Positions 32,601-43,400 of a stretch of 64,000 nucleotides of DNA are shown piece after piece; position 1 is the stretch's first letter; every line of letters begins with the position of its first letter. The notes beneath the pieces were generated by a model, which was not told the DNA's origin, did not search any database, and saw only the letters and a list, made by a program, of their open reading frames with translations. The translations under genes were made by a program, and so were the position numbers. The stretch is from Crossaster papposus (taxonomy: Eukaryota > Echinodermata > Asteroidea > Velatida > Solasteridae). The stretch spans positions 45,431 to 109,430 of the forward strand of contig JBAIAA010001594.1 in the NCBI GenBank assembly GCA_037893245.1, read 5' to 3'.

Positions 32601-32869
32601 CGCGCAAAGCTGCTTTGCTAATGGCTGATCATGCGTTACGAAACTTCCAAACAGACGCGCAAAGCTGTTTGCTATTGGTTGAACATTTCGATAGTCTTTT
32701 TAATAAAACCAGGAGAATCACACAATTGTCATTACCGGTACGTCACAGAATAAAATAATAACAAGATATTGAGTTCGTGTACAAATTGTTGGTGGGATAA
32801 AATAATTTCAAGCGGGTCATCTATCGCGATCAGAAACGACTTAGTAAATTGGACCCTTAAAGCATACAT

Positions 32870-33180
32870 CATTTGCTTTTGCTGTAACATTTGTTAAATA
32901 GATAAGTTAGGGGGTTCATATTGTAGTAAGTATTGTGACCTGACCTATTTTAGATATTTTGTGTCATGCTGGGAAAATCAAGAAATGTAATGCTGTTTTT
33001 GTAATTTGGCTACTTGATTTCCTTCAGAAGAATAGGTTTTTCCAATATGGCCACAATAACGTAAAACACGGCTTTTAATTCTCATCTCTTTTGTCCAAGT
33101 TGTGTCGGGATTCTTTTTTACTCGTGCCTGCATGAATATAATTCTAAAGGTAGTACGAACCATTTGCTTTCGATGTCATT
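32870..33180. repeat. Dispersed repeat fragments upstream of the gene
   Basis: Positions 32905-32985 resemble 11245-11350. No gene is seen. The end runs into the left copy of the duplication at 33127. Confidence 0.45.
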
Positions 33181-33365
33181 TTCAAAAATTGAATAATAAG
33201 AGGATTATTATTTTAAAGAACCTTTGTGTATCAATGCTATAAACAAAATTAAAAAAAAAAAATTAGTCTGGGTTTCTGACCCTATGTTAGAGGGAACAGC
33301 AATTACTAGAAGTCGGGAATCAAATGAATATTGTAACTGTTTCTCCTCCATAGGTTTGCCGGAAC
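33127..33365. repeat. Left copy of ~240-bp direct duplication
   Basis: It starts GCCTGCATGAATATAATTCT and ends CTGTTTCTCCTCCATAGGTT; the same order of blocks is at 33910-34157 with small indels. Confidence 0.8.
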
Positions 33366-33909
33366 ACATTCGTTATATTATGCTACGATGGTCAGAAACC
33401 AAGAGAGTAAATGTTCTGTGTTAAATAAATGGCTGATGGAGATGAAACGTTTAACTTTCATTCACAAATACCTAAGACAGTTTACCCATTCCAATTAGTC
33501 AAGAGCCCGTCACGTGGCCGGTCCTAAACGGATAATTAATAAAGACATGGCTGACGGGCCTTCTCTTTTCCAGTGTCACGTGAAATTCGGACTCCTCAAA
33601 TCCAGCGCTTTTACCGTACCGTTTTATTGCGAGTTGAGCGTTCACAATCGTCTACAACCAGTGGTACTATAACAAATGCTTCTAGATAATACATGGTTAA
33701 CTTGGAAACCAGACTGAGTCACTCGACAACTACTGCGTATTGTCAACCGACACTACTGGTCAAGTTAACGTCTGTATTGGGGTGGGGTTTTTTTGGGAAA
33801 AAAAGGGGAAATACTTCTTTTCCATATCGCATCCTGGGGGATCCAATGTGGCCGCTAATAACACAAAAAACTGTTTGGTATCACCACTTCTGTAAAAAAA
33901 AAATGTGTG

Positions 33910-34157
33910 CCTGCATGAATATAATTCTAAAGGTAGTCATAATTATGTAGCCTACCATCGATATCATTTTCAAAACATTGATTGATTTCAAAGAATCTTT
34001 GTGTATCGATGCTTTAAAAAACAAGAACAAAAAGTTTCTTGTAGTTTAGGTTTCTGACCTTATGTTAGAGGGAACAGCAAATGCAATTACTAGACGTCGG
34101 GAATTATTAGGTTAAGAATCAAATAAATATTGTAACTGTTTCTCCTCCATAGGTTTG
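33910..34157. repeat. Right copy of ~240-bp direct duplication
   Basis: It shares GCCTGCATGAATATAATTCT, TTTCTGACC(T/C)TATGTTAG and TGTAACTGTTTCTCCTCCAT with the left copy. The copies are about 785 bp apart; both are non-coding. Confidence 0.8.
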
Positions 34158-34169
34158 CGCACACATTTT

Positions 34170-35640
34170 CAAATGTTTATCATCCAGTCCAAAAATACTT
34201 TCAGGACGTTGACAACGTTAATTATTGTAAAGAAATATTTAACTCGGCTACAGGGTGCCATGCGCAGCTCGGCATCCCGCTATTTATTAAAAAAAATGCC
34301 TCCTTGGAACATTATTAAACGCTTACATGAAAACATTGTTCGAGGATGGCATTTCATAATGGCTCTCATTCCACAGACTGAGGAAAAAAAGCGCCCTCTG
34401 TGGGTCAAAAGAGGACAGCTGAGCAGAGGCGAGACGCATTTGAACAATTGCTCTCACATCGAGAAAAAGTGCGTTTCTCAACTATTTGGCTGATCAAAAG
34501 TGCACCCAAGAATTTGTTGTGCTCCCAAAAAGTTTGAATAGTCTTTTTATTTATGACAGTATATGAAAACCCAAGAAACAAACAATTTCCACTTGTCACA
34601 GAATGAAATATTAACAAGAGATTTGAGTTCGCCAAAAAATACAAACAAATATTCAGAGATTGAAAATAGAATGGAATAGTGACATATAAAGCACTATGGT
34701 CCATTCGTGTAAAAGTTGAATTGTAATCACGTTCGACTGCTTGAGAAATTAAAAAAATGTCAAGTGCAAACCACATAATGACCCCCAAAATGACAAAATC
34801 CATGACCCACAGAAAACGATTGTTATTTTATTTTCTGAGAGATTTTGAGCTACTTTTGTTGATAAACTAAATCTTTGAAAAAAAAGCCATCTTTTGATAC
34901 CATTTTGAACAAAATCTGTCGCAAACTAAACAAAATGTGACCTTTTGGTGATTTTGCCAATTCGGGTAAAAATACCCGCACACCTGCCGCCTCATTGAGG
35001 GTAATGGTTATATGCTGTTAGGTATGTTTTTTTAATGAGATCGTAAATACACAAAATGTTGCAAATTGTTATTTTTAACACTGGAATATGATGGAATATA
35101 CATTTCTCCCCTCCTTTCCCAAATTTTGTAAAGAAAAACTTATTTGCAAAGATTATTTAGAGGCAAACCGAGAAATTAGTAAGATTTTGCTCAGTTGCTC
35201 TCTTTGCACTCTGTGGTTTACATACATGTACATGTGCATAATTATAGGTGTTAAGGGTGAAATAAGACAGTTTCCAAGCGATTTCCTAAATGTTAGCTGT
35301 TTAGTATAAAATGTATTATCCCGCATGTGCACAGTCACATGTTTCACAGTATGAAATTCTGATTTCCTTGCTTTTCAGAAAATCCAAATTGTTATACCCC
35401 TGTCTTGGATACTGTTTTTGTATTGGTCTAGAACGATCACGTGTCCGGTGTATAACAAAGCATACCCCACTCACTCTGTGATATCACGTACGTGGGTATG
35501 TGGGTGATATCACACGGCTGCTGTCTTTGAGCTCACTGACCCGTGAACCCAAGACAGATGTATAACATTAACAAAACACTTGACGTTTTCAACACCGTCG
35601 GGGAGCGATATTTGTTTCTACAGGTAGGTTGGTACATAGT
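34170..35640. other. Non-coding stretch, nothing recognised
   Basis: AT-rich DNA. Frames of up to 132 codons exist on both strands, but they show no domain, no splice support and no codon pattern I can recognise. No RNA gene was seen. Confidence 0.4.
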
Positions 35641-36180
35641 TTACATTTATTAGCCAATCATAACATGGTGTTGACGTCATCGATGATGTTAGAGTTTTCA
35701 AAGGACAACCCTAACCCAATCCCTAACCCCTACCCCTACCCCTAACCCTAACCCCTACCCCTAACCCTAACCCCTAACCCTAGTTAGATCCACTGACCTC
35801 TACACCTGGACGGACCATTGTCCATATTCTGCTGTGCTAACACTTGAAGTCGGCGCGAACTGGAAGTGCAACATGGCGGACCCGAGACGTCACTGCTGTG
35901 AGCCAATGAAATGTCCAGGTGTGGAGGTCAGCGGATTTATTCTGTACATTTTGTATTTATAAACATTACGTAATACGTATCGTACCAACACCTGGACATT
36001 TCATTGGCTCACAGAGTCACGTCGTGGGTCCGCCATGTTGCACTTCTCCGCATGCCGACTTCAAAATGAAACAATGATGATCTGTCCATGTATAGAGGTC
36101 AGTGGTTAGATCCCAGACAACTCTAACATCATCGATGACGTCAACACCATCTATGTTGTGATTGGCGAATAAATGTACGT
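35641..36180. mobile_element. Large foldback element with nested telomere-like tract
   Basis: The left arm (35641-35940) and right arm (about 35985-36180) are inverted copies. For example, TGACGTCATCGATGATGTTA is inverted at 36121-36142, and GAGCCAATGAAATGTCCAGG is inverted near 35990-36012. The centre is AT-rich (35932-35985). The left arm is longer because the telomere-like block (35706-35783) is present only there. Both arms contain a GCAACATGGCGGACCC-type piece. No transposase. Confidence 0.75.
35706..35783. repeat. Interstitial telomere-like repeat
   Basis: Degenerate CCCTAA and CCCCTA units (CCCTAACCCCTACCCCTACC and similar) run for about 78 bp. Metazoan telomeres are usually TTAGGG; the extra-C variants show that it is not a pure telomere tract. 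It is inserted in one arm of the foldback. Confidence 0.85.
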
Positions 36181-36479
36181 CATATCACACATCGCAGCAG
36201 TCAATAATCTATATTACGGATATTTCTTTTCTTACCAAGAATTTGCAAGGGGCGGGATGTACATCTGACACTTTAAGATTTGATCAAGTACAACAAAACA
36301 CGTTTCATTCAATCCTCGAATCTCTTTATTATTCACACTATTATTATGAACTTTTTGTTTTGTTACCACATTTCAAGAATTACAAGAGAATGCAAGGCAT
36401 CAATAACTAATTCGTTATTAAATTTATGAACTAATTATGTACATTCTTTACAATTGTATATAGATACATGTGGAAGGGG

Positions 36480-37640
36480 GTCCCCAAAAAGCAAAGTTTT
36501 CCGAGTATGGACCCCCTTAAACACAAATTTATTGCAAATAATAGATACATACAGGACAACACCGAATTAATGTTCAGGATCAATACAATTTACAGAGTAC
36601 ATGTACAAGTAGTAACCCAATAAGAAATTCAATCAAAGTTTAATTAAATGGACAACAGATTACTTTAAAATTTATATTTAAATAATGGAGGCTACGAATA
36701 CTTTTCAGTAAGTTATGCAAATAATTCTAGAGCTTAGGGCCTTCATGTCTAATTGTCTTATCAAAAACGGTTGTCATTGCAAATGAACGATGAAATTCTC
36801 TAAGTTGTCAAGTAAAATGGTGATGTATTGTTTCATTTCTACAAAACACATTCATAATTGGATTTGGGAGTGAATTATTACTTGATGAAAGCACCAAGCG
36901 GAAATTTGTATGTCACTGACATTGAGTTTTATGCTTATAAAACAGTGGATTTGAATGTTCAAGCATACCAACTGAATAAATTAATCTCACTGCCCGTTTT
37001 TGTTACAACAGTTACCCCTTGTCAGAACCCCCAGGTTTAATTATGACCGGATTATTATATGCATTATAAAGCATTAATAGTATATCATGTGGGGGAATGA
37101 CTCCTACATTCCTTGAAATAATGGAACAAATATAATTATCAATTTGATTTTTCCAAGAGAAAGAAGGATCAATATACAATCCCAAAACAATTAACACAAT
37201 CACAATAATTTATTTGTATTAGGTAAGTGTGGCCATGATTTTTTTTAGTAAACAACATACAACTTACAAGTAGTTTTTTAATATTAAGGGACAATTTATT
37301 TCCTTTGAGCCAATCAGAAATGTTATATAATTACCAATTGACTATATCTGTAAGTATGCACATATTATTATGGCTAAGAAATAAGTTACTGTCACCAGCA
37401 AACATAATACAAAACAATACTTCTGATGATTGGTTCAAATCATTTATGTAAAAAGAGAACAAAAGAGGTCCGAGTATGGATTACATGCGAAACCATAATA
37501 TGTAAATGCTATAACATTTGCCTATAGTTTTTCTTACAAAGTGTTTAGAATAACATCAAAATATTTAAATCTATTTCAAAAGAACTATATTTCATCAAAA
37601 TTAAAGCTAATAACAGGTTGGTTCCCTGTCCCCATTATCG
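36480..37640 (-). pseudogene. Decayed non-LTR retrotransposon (reverse transcriptase end)
   Basis: Minus-strand pieces match the second half of a LINE reverse transcriptase: GPLLF..YIND (about 37450-37480), a catalytic-box piece that reads FAGD where FADD is expected (37389-37406), WLKGNKLSLN (about 37300), and LGLYIDPSFSWKNQIDNYIC with ISRN (about 37120-37185). Further left come a LYNAYNNPVI-type piece and a GPKL-stop-NYLHNLL tail. Several stops and frameshifts show that it is dead. The clade (CR1, Jockey or similar) cannot be settled from this. Confidence 0.72.
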
Positions 37641-38490
37641 CTTTGGCTAATGTCCACTTATGACATTCGCTCGTTTAGGGCAGAATGGTGGACCAGGTCC
37701 CAGTCTGTCGCGAGAGTGCACTGGTTCTCTAACAAGAAAATGCTACCCGAGTACGTGGAATGTATCATCATATTTATTTATTTATTTATTTATTTATTTA
37801 TTTCCACTTAATCAAAAACAAATGATTTACAGACGGTATAAATAAACGTATACGATTAAGCGGTGGGCTTCTCCAAAAAGCAAGCTTGTCAAGTGGAAAG
37901 GCCCTTGATGTATAGTAACACAGATTGTGGCAGTTCATGGGTCGAGTGGTTGATCAGGAACTAGTCTATAGCTCAGTAGACTGGTTCTACAAGAATTCAA
38001 GAAGATGCTACAGTTAATTTATTTCATTTTAGATCAAGCAGGGTTGAACGTATCTGACGACTTGCCACCACCATTTCATTTGAGTTCAGCAGAGTTCCAT
38101 GCATGAAGAGATTCCTACCTGTGAAAGAAAGATATAAACTCTAAAGACACTTATCCATCCTTGTACAAGTTCCTGCCTAGCCGATGTTTAGTGGTCATAA
38201 CATCATTCTCTTCACAGCGGATTACGTAATATGTTTATACATGGTTTAGCCTAGTTGATCGAGAATCGAGATCAAGAGAAAATCACTGTGCTAGTTTACT
38301 ACGCATGAGCTTCAAGATGAAATCGTGCAACTATATCACACGGGTGTTGTACGCACGTGCAAATATCGACTAGCTGTGCGCTACACAAAAAGATAGCAGC
38401 ACACGTAAATATATGTAATGTGAATTTTCTGAAGCTCCTGACAATGCAACAGAATATGTATGAGGTATAGTAAAAATATTATAACATGGT
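37641..38490. other. Non-coding stretch with ATTT microsatellite
   Basis: No gene seen. The only clear structure is the tetranucleotide run at 37771-37803. Confidence 0.5.
37771..37803. repeat. (TTTA)n microsatellite
   Basis: About eight units of TTTA. It lies close to the 5' side of the dead LINE on the minus strand, so it could mark another retroelement tail on the opposite strand; this is a guess. Confidence 0.9.
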
Positions 38491-38496
38491 TTATTT

Positions 38497-38651
38497 CGGG
38501 TGGGTAGTCGTTATTAGCTTCCCTAGGTATTGGAAGTTATTAGCTTTTCTCGGTATTGGAAGTTCACAAACTATAGTTCCATTGGCTTCACCTCGGGTAC
38601 TATTTGTCAGCTTCCAATACCTCGGGGAGCTAATATCGACTACCCACCCTC
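38497..38651. mobile_element. Small foldback element
   Basis: GGGTGGGTAGTCGTTATTAG followed by CTTCCCTAGGTATTGGAAG is inverted at about 38609-38650 (CTTCCAATACCTCGGGGAGC then TAATATCGACTACCCACCC). A second partial TAGCTTTTCTCGGTATTGGA copy lies in the left arm. Confidence 0.75.
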
Positions 38652-38989
38652 AACCATTAATGGTATACTTATATACATTCATCTCACCTTATTTGTTTAA
38701 GCCAGAGTATGTTGTGAGTAGACTTGTTTCGTTGAAGAGGATTCTAAACAACAAATAAACAATAAAAATGAAAAAATAACATGACTACGAGTGCAAGTCC
38801 TGTTTATAGTACATGTAATACACTTTTAGCTATATAAGTAAAATAGTAAGTCAAAAAAATGGCACTTATTATTGCATACGAGTCGACAAAACCAGAATAC
38901 AAGAAAATACTGGTACTTGTAGGTTTTCGATCATATTTATGGTATGTATGGTAGGCGGTTTAATGCAAGCTATGGTGGCCCTGAAGGGA

Positions 38990-39253
38990 CTACGCAGATC
39001 GTGAATATTGCCGTCAATATTCACGACAAATTTCACGACTTTCCCCAAAGTCGCGAATATTGACGTCAATATTGACGTCAATATTCTCGATTTTCCACAA
39101 AAGTCGCGAATATTGACGTCAGATTTGACATCGATATTCGCGTAAAATTTTACGACTTTCCCTGAAACTCGCGAATATTGACGTGAATATTCGCGACAAA
39201 ATTCACGACTTTTTTCAAAGTCGCGAATATTTACGTCAATATTTACGTCACTC
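38990..39253. repeat. ~60-bp tandem repeat rich in GACGTC
   Basis: Four or five imperfect units each hold TCGCGAATATTGACGTCAAT followed by an ACGACTTT(C/T) block. The unit itself is made of alternating half-palindromes (AATATT, GACGTC). The 140-codon minus-strand frame across it is a by-product of the repeat. Confidence 0.8.
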
Positions 39254-39640
39254 ACAGTCCAGAGGGGGCATAGACGTGCACTTGTGACCAAATTATGCTA
39301 GTCCGATGTGTTTGATAACACACCTCTCCAAAATATAAAATAAGACATATGTATAGATTATGACAGGTGATTGTGAATATGCTACACTGGTTTCTGTAAG
39401 AATTGGTGCAGTCCGAAATGATAATGAAGTGAACCATGTAAGATGTGCATCGCGTGCATCATAATTATTTATCACGTTATGATTTTTCCACACTCGATCT
39501 GGAAAGCAGTTTTGATGTACAATCAACGAACTGTATACATTAAGAACGAGCTGATACAAACTAAACTAAGATTACATGTACATTTTTACGGTATAGAAAG
39601 TGAATGAGATTTGAGCCACCATTTTCCTTGTAAATGTAAA
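39254..39640. other. Non-coding stretch, nothing recognised
   Basis: No convincing gene, repeat or RNA. Frames under 90 codons only. Confidence 0.4.
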
Positions 39641-39745
39641 TGCACAGCTAGCCGGCCCAGGGCGGCGCGCACACCGGGCACGGTTAACGTTGAGGGGCGC
39701 GACCGGGTAGTCGCCCCCGGCGCACACAAAGGCCGCGGCTATTTC
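39640..39745. other. Short GC- and CpG-rich patch
   Basis: It contains GCCGGCCCAGGGCGGCGCGC and GACCGGGTAGTCGCCCCCGG in an otherwise AT-rich flank. This could be a CpG-island remnant or part of a repeat; no adjoining gene is recognised. Confidence 0.45.
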
Positions 39746-39897
39746 CTTGCTTCATGGAAATACATTTCAACATTTTTGTAATGAGAAATAGAAAGCTACA
39801 TTAATAAACAAATTCATGTGTATTTAATAAGCAGTCCACTTTCAATTAGCGTGGTTTACGGCCAATTCCAACGGGCTTATAACAATCCTACATCGGC

Positions 39898-40035
39898 GGT
39901 ACGAGTTGACTTCGCGTGACGGTACGAGTTGACTTAACTGAAGGTACGAGTTGACGAAGGTACAAGTTGACGAAGGTACGAGTTGGTATAACATTGGGTT
40001 GCGAAGGTACGAGTTGACCAAGGTACGAGTTGACC
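39898..40035. repeat. Irregular GGTACGAGTTGAC tandem repeat
   Basis: Seven copies of GGTAC(G/A)AGTTG(A/G) are spaced by 2-30 bp of variable DNA. It is non-coding as far as I can see. It lies 450 bp inside the right edge of the unique segment. Confidence 0.85.
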
Positions 40036-40483
40036 TGCTTCCGAGAAAAGAATGAAGTTTGTGCCTAGTTTCCGGACAGTCACGCTTAAACACATCAATG
40101 ATCAAACGTAAAAACAGGGCGGTAGACTAAATACTTACAGTATAACGTTAGCAGTTGAGTTGGGTCTGCCCATAATACACCTATGAAAAAATAATGTACA
40201 TGTGAACTGACTTTGACTTTATTTCGAATATTGCAGTAGCTGTGTACTGTGTGGACGTTGTACACGCGCTTTCACTTTTGGCGTTGTTTTGTTGTAGTGC
40301 GCTGTGCAACGTATGTACATGTAAAATGTATGCGAACGCAGGGGTGCACTGTTTCGTGTAAGTGTTCGTTCGTTGACCTTTGGACAGATTAGGCTCGTAC
40401 TTGCACAAACCCCAATCTGAGCGTGTTTTTAAAGGGTAAATGGGAGGCTTAACAATCCACAGAATGTCCCAGCCAGGGGGGGG
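40036..40483. other. Right end of the unique segment
   Basis: No gene. It contains the CAATCCACAGAAT motif (40453-40465), an inverted match to 9879-9891 near the other edge, and ends in CCAGCCAGGGGGGG just before the satellite. Confidence 0.5.
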
Positions 40484-40499
40484 AGCCCTCGAGTTAAAT
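40484..40499. repeat. Right half of a split spacer (array 2 edge)
   Basis: Array 2 starts with AGCCCTCGAGTTAAAT, the last 16 bp of the 36-bp spacer, followed directly by ATGTAAAGGG of the 31-mer. With the 22 bp at 9699-9720 it accounts for the full spacer with a 2-bp overlap (AG). Confidence 0.92.
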
Positions 40500-43400
40500 A
40501 TGTAAAGGGAAAGAAGTGTGCATAAGAAATATGTAAAGGGAAAGAAGTGTGCATAAGAAATATGTAAAGGGAAAGAAGTGTGCATAAGAAATATGTAAAG
40601 GGAAAGAAGTGTGCATAAGAAATATGTAAAGGGAAAGAAGTGTGCATAAGAAATATGTAAAGGGAAAGAAGTGTGCATAAGAAATATGTAAAGGGAAAGA
40701 AGTGTGCATAAGAAATAAACACATGATGTCGGGACAAGCCCTCGAGTTAAATATGTAAAGGGAAAGAAGTGTGCATAAGAAATAATAAAGGGAAAGAAGT
40801 GTGCATAAGAAATATGTAAAGGGAAAGAAGTGTGCATAAGAAATATGTAAAGGGAAAGAAGTGTGCATAAGAAATATGTAAAGGGAAAGAAGTGTGCATA
40901 AGAAATATGTAAAGGGAAAGAAGTGTGCATAAGAAATAAACACATGATGTCGGGACAAGCCCTCGAGTTAAATATGTAAAGGGAAAGAAGTGTGCATAAG
41001 AAATAATAAAGGGAAAGAAGTGTGCATAAGAAATATGTAAAGGGAAAGAAGTGTGCATAAGAAATATGTAAAGGGAAAGAAGTGTGCATAAGAAATATGT
41101 AAAGGGAAAGAAGTGTGCATAAGAAATATGTAAAGGGAAAGAAGTGTGCATAAGAAATATGTAAAGGGAAAGAAGTGTGCATAAGAAATATGTAAAGGGA
41201 AAGAAGTGTGCATAAGAAATATGTAAAGGGAAAAAAGTGTGCATAAGAAATATGTAAAGGGAAAGAAGTGTGCATAAGGAATATGTAAAGGGAAAGAAGT
41301 GTGCATGAGAAATATGTAAAGGGAAAGAAGTGTGCATAAGAAATAATAAAGGGAAAGAAGTGTGCATAAGAAATATGTAAAGGGAAAGAAGTGTGCATAA
41401 GAAATATGTAAAGGGAAAGAAGTGTGAATAAGAAATATGTAAAGGGAAAGAAGTGTGCATAAGAAATATGTAAAGAGAAAGAAGTGTGCATAAGAAATAT
41501 GTAAAGGGAAAAAAGTGTGCATAAGAAATATGTAAAGGGAAAGAAGTGTGCATGAGAAATATGTAAAGGGAAAGAAGTGTGCATAAGAAATAATAAAGGG
41601 AAAGAAGTGTGCATAAGAAATATGTAAAGGGAAAGAAGTGTGCATAAGAAATATGTAAAGGGAAAGAAGTGTGAATAAGAAATATGTAAAGGGAAAGAAG
41701 TGTGCATAAGAAATATGTAAAGGGAAAGAAGTGTGCATAAGAAATATGTAAAGGGAAAGAAGTGTGCATAAGAAATATGTAAAGGGAAAGAAGTGTGCAT
41801 AAGAAATATGTAAAGGGAAAGAAGTGTGCATAAGAAATATGTAAAGGGAAAGAAGGGTGCATAAGAAATATGTAAAGGGAAAGAAGTGTGCGTAAGAAAT
41901 ATGTAAAGGGAAAGAAGTGTGCATAAGAAATATGTAAAGGGAAAGAAGTGTGCATAAGAAATATGTAAAGGGAAAGAAGTGTGCATAAGAAATATGTAAA
42001 GGGAAAGAAGTGTGCATAAGAAATATGTAAAGGGAAAGAAGTGTGCATAAGAAATATGTAAAGGGAAAGAAGTGTGCATAAGAAATATGTAAAGGGAAAG
42101 AAGTGTGCATAAGAAATATGTAAAGGGAAAGAAGTGTGCATAAGAAATATGTAAAGGGAAAGAAGTGTGCATAAGAAATATGTAAAGGGAAAGAAGTGTG
42201 CATAAGAAATATGTAAAGGGAAAGAAGTGTGCATAAGAAATATGTAAAGGGAAAGAAGTGTGCATAAGAAATATGTAAAGGGAAAGAAGTGTGCATAAGA
42301 AATATGTAAAGGGAAAGAAGTGTGCATACGAAATATGTAAAGGGAAAGAAGTGTGCATAAGAAATATGTAAAGGGAAAGAAGTGTGCATAAGAAATATGT
42401 AAAGGGAAAGAAGTGTGCATAAGAAATATGTAAAGGGAAAGAAGTGTGCATAAGAAATATGTAAAGGGAAAGAAGTGTGCATAAGAAATATGTAAAGGGA
42501 AAGAAGTGTGCATAAGAAATATGTAAAGGGAAAGAAGTGTGCATAAGAAATATGGAAAGGGAAAGAAGTGTGCATAAGAAATATGCAAAGGGAAAGAAGT
42601 GTGCATAAGAAATATGTAAAGGGAAAGAAGTGTGCATAAGAAATATGGAAAGGGAAAGAAGTGTGCATAAGAAATATGTAAAGGGAAAGAAGTGTGCATA
42701 AGAAATATGTAAAGGGAAAGAAGTGTGCATAAGAAATATGTAAAGGGAAAGAAGTGTGCATAAGAAATATGTAAAGGGAAAGAAGTGTGCATAAGAAATA
42801 TGTAAAGGGAAAGAAGTGTGCATAAGAAATATGTAAAGGGAAAGAAGTGTGCATAAGAAATATGTAAAGGGAAAGAAGTGTGCATAAGAAATATGTAAAG
42901 GGAAAGAAGTGTGCATAAGAAATATGTAAAGGGAAAGAAGTGTGCATACGAAATATGTAAAGGGAAAGAAGTGTGCCTAAGAAATATGTAAAGGGAAAGA
43001 AGTGTGCATAAGAAATATGTAAAGGGAAAGAAGTGTGCATAAGAAATATGTAAAGGGAAAGAAGTGTGCATAAGAAATATGTAAAGGGAAAGAAGTGTGC
43101 ATAAGAAATATGTAAAGGGAAAGAAGTGTGCATAAGAAATATGTAAAGGGAAAGAAGTGTGCATAAGAAATATGTAAAGGGAAAGAAGTGTGCATAAGAA
43201 ATATGTAAAGGGAAAGAAGTGTGCATAAGAAATATGTAAAGGGAAAGAAGTGTGCATAAGAAATATGTAAAGGGAAAGAAGTGTGCATAAGAAATATGTA
43301 AAGGGAAAGAAGTGTGCATAAGAAATATGTAAAGGGAAAGAAGTGTGCATAAGAAATATGTAAAGGGAAAGAAGTGTGCATAAGAAATATGTAAAGGGAA

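Noticed and set aside
32450..32758. 102-codon plus-strand frame in the GC-rich region
   Set aside because: GC-rich DNA has few stops by chance; the region fits a promoter for the minus-strand gene better.
34155..34803. 112- and 132-codon frames on opposite strands
   Set aside because: They overlap each other, have no motif and show no codon pattern; likely chance frames.
38869..39291. 140-codon minus-strand frame
   Set aside because: It is the ~60-bp tandem repeat translated; no homology or splice support.
9721..40483. tRNA, rRNA or snRNA genes
   Set aside because: I found no cloverleaf with A and B boxes and no recognisable rRNA or snRNA motif; GGTTCAAATC near 37433 lacks a partner A box.
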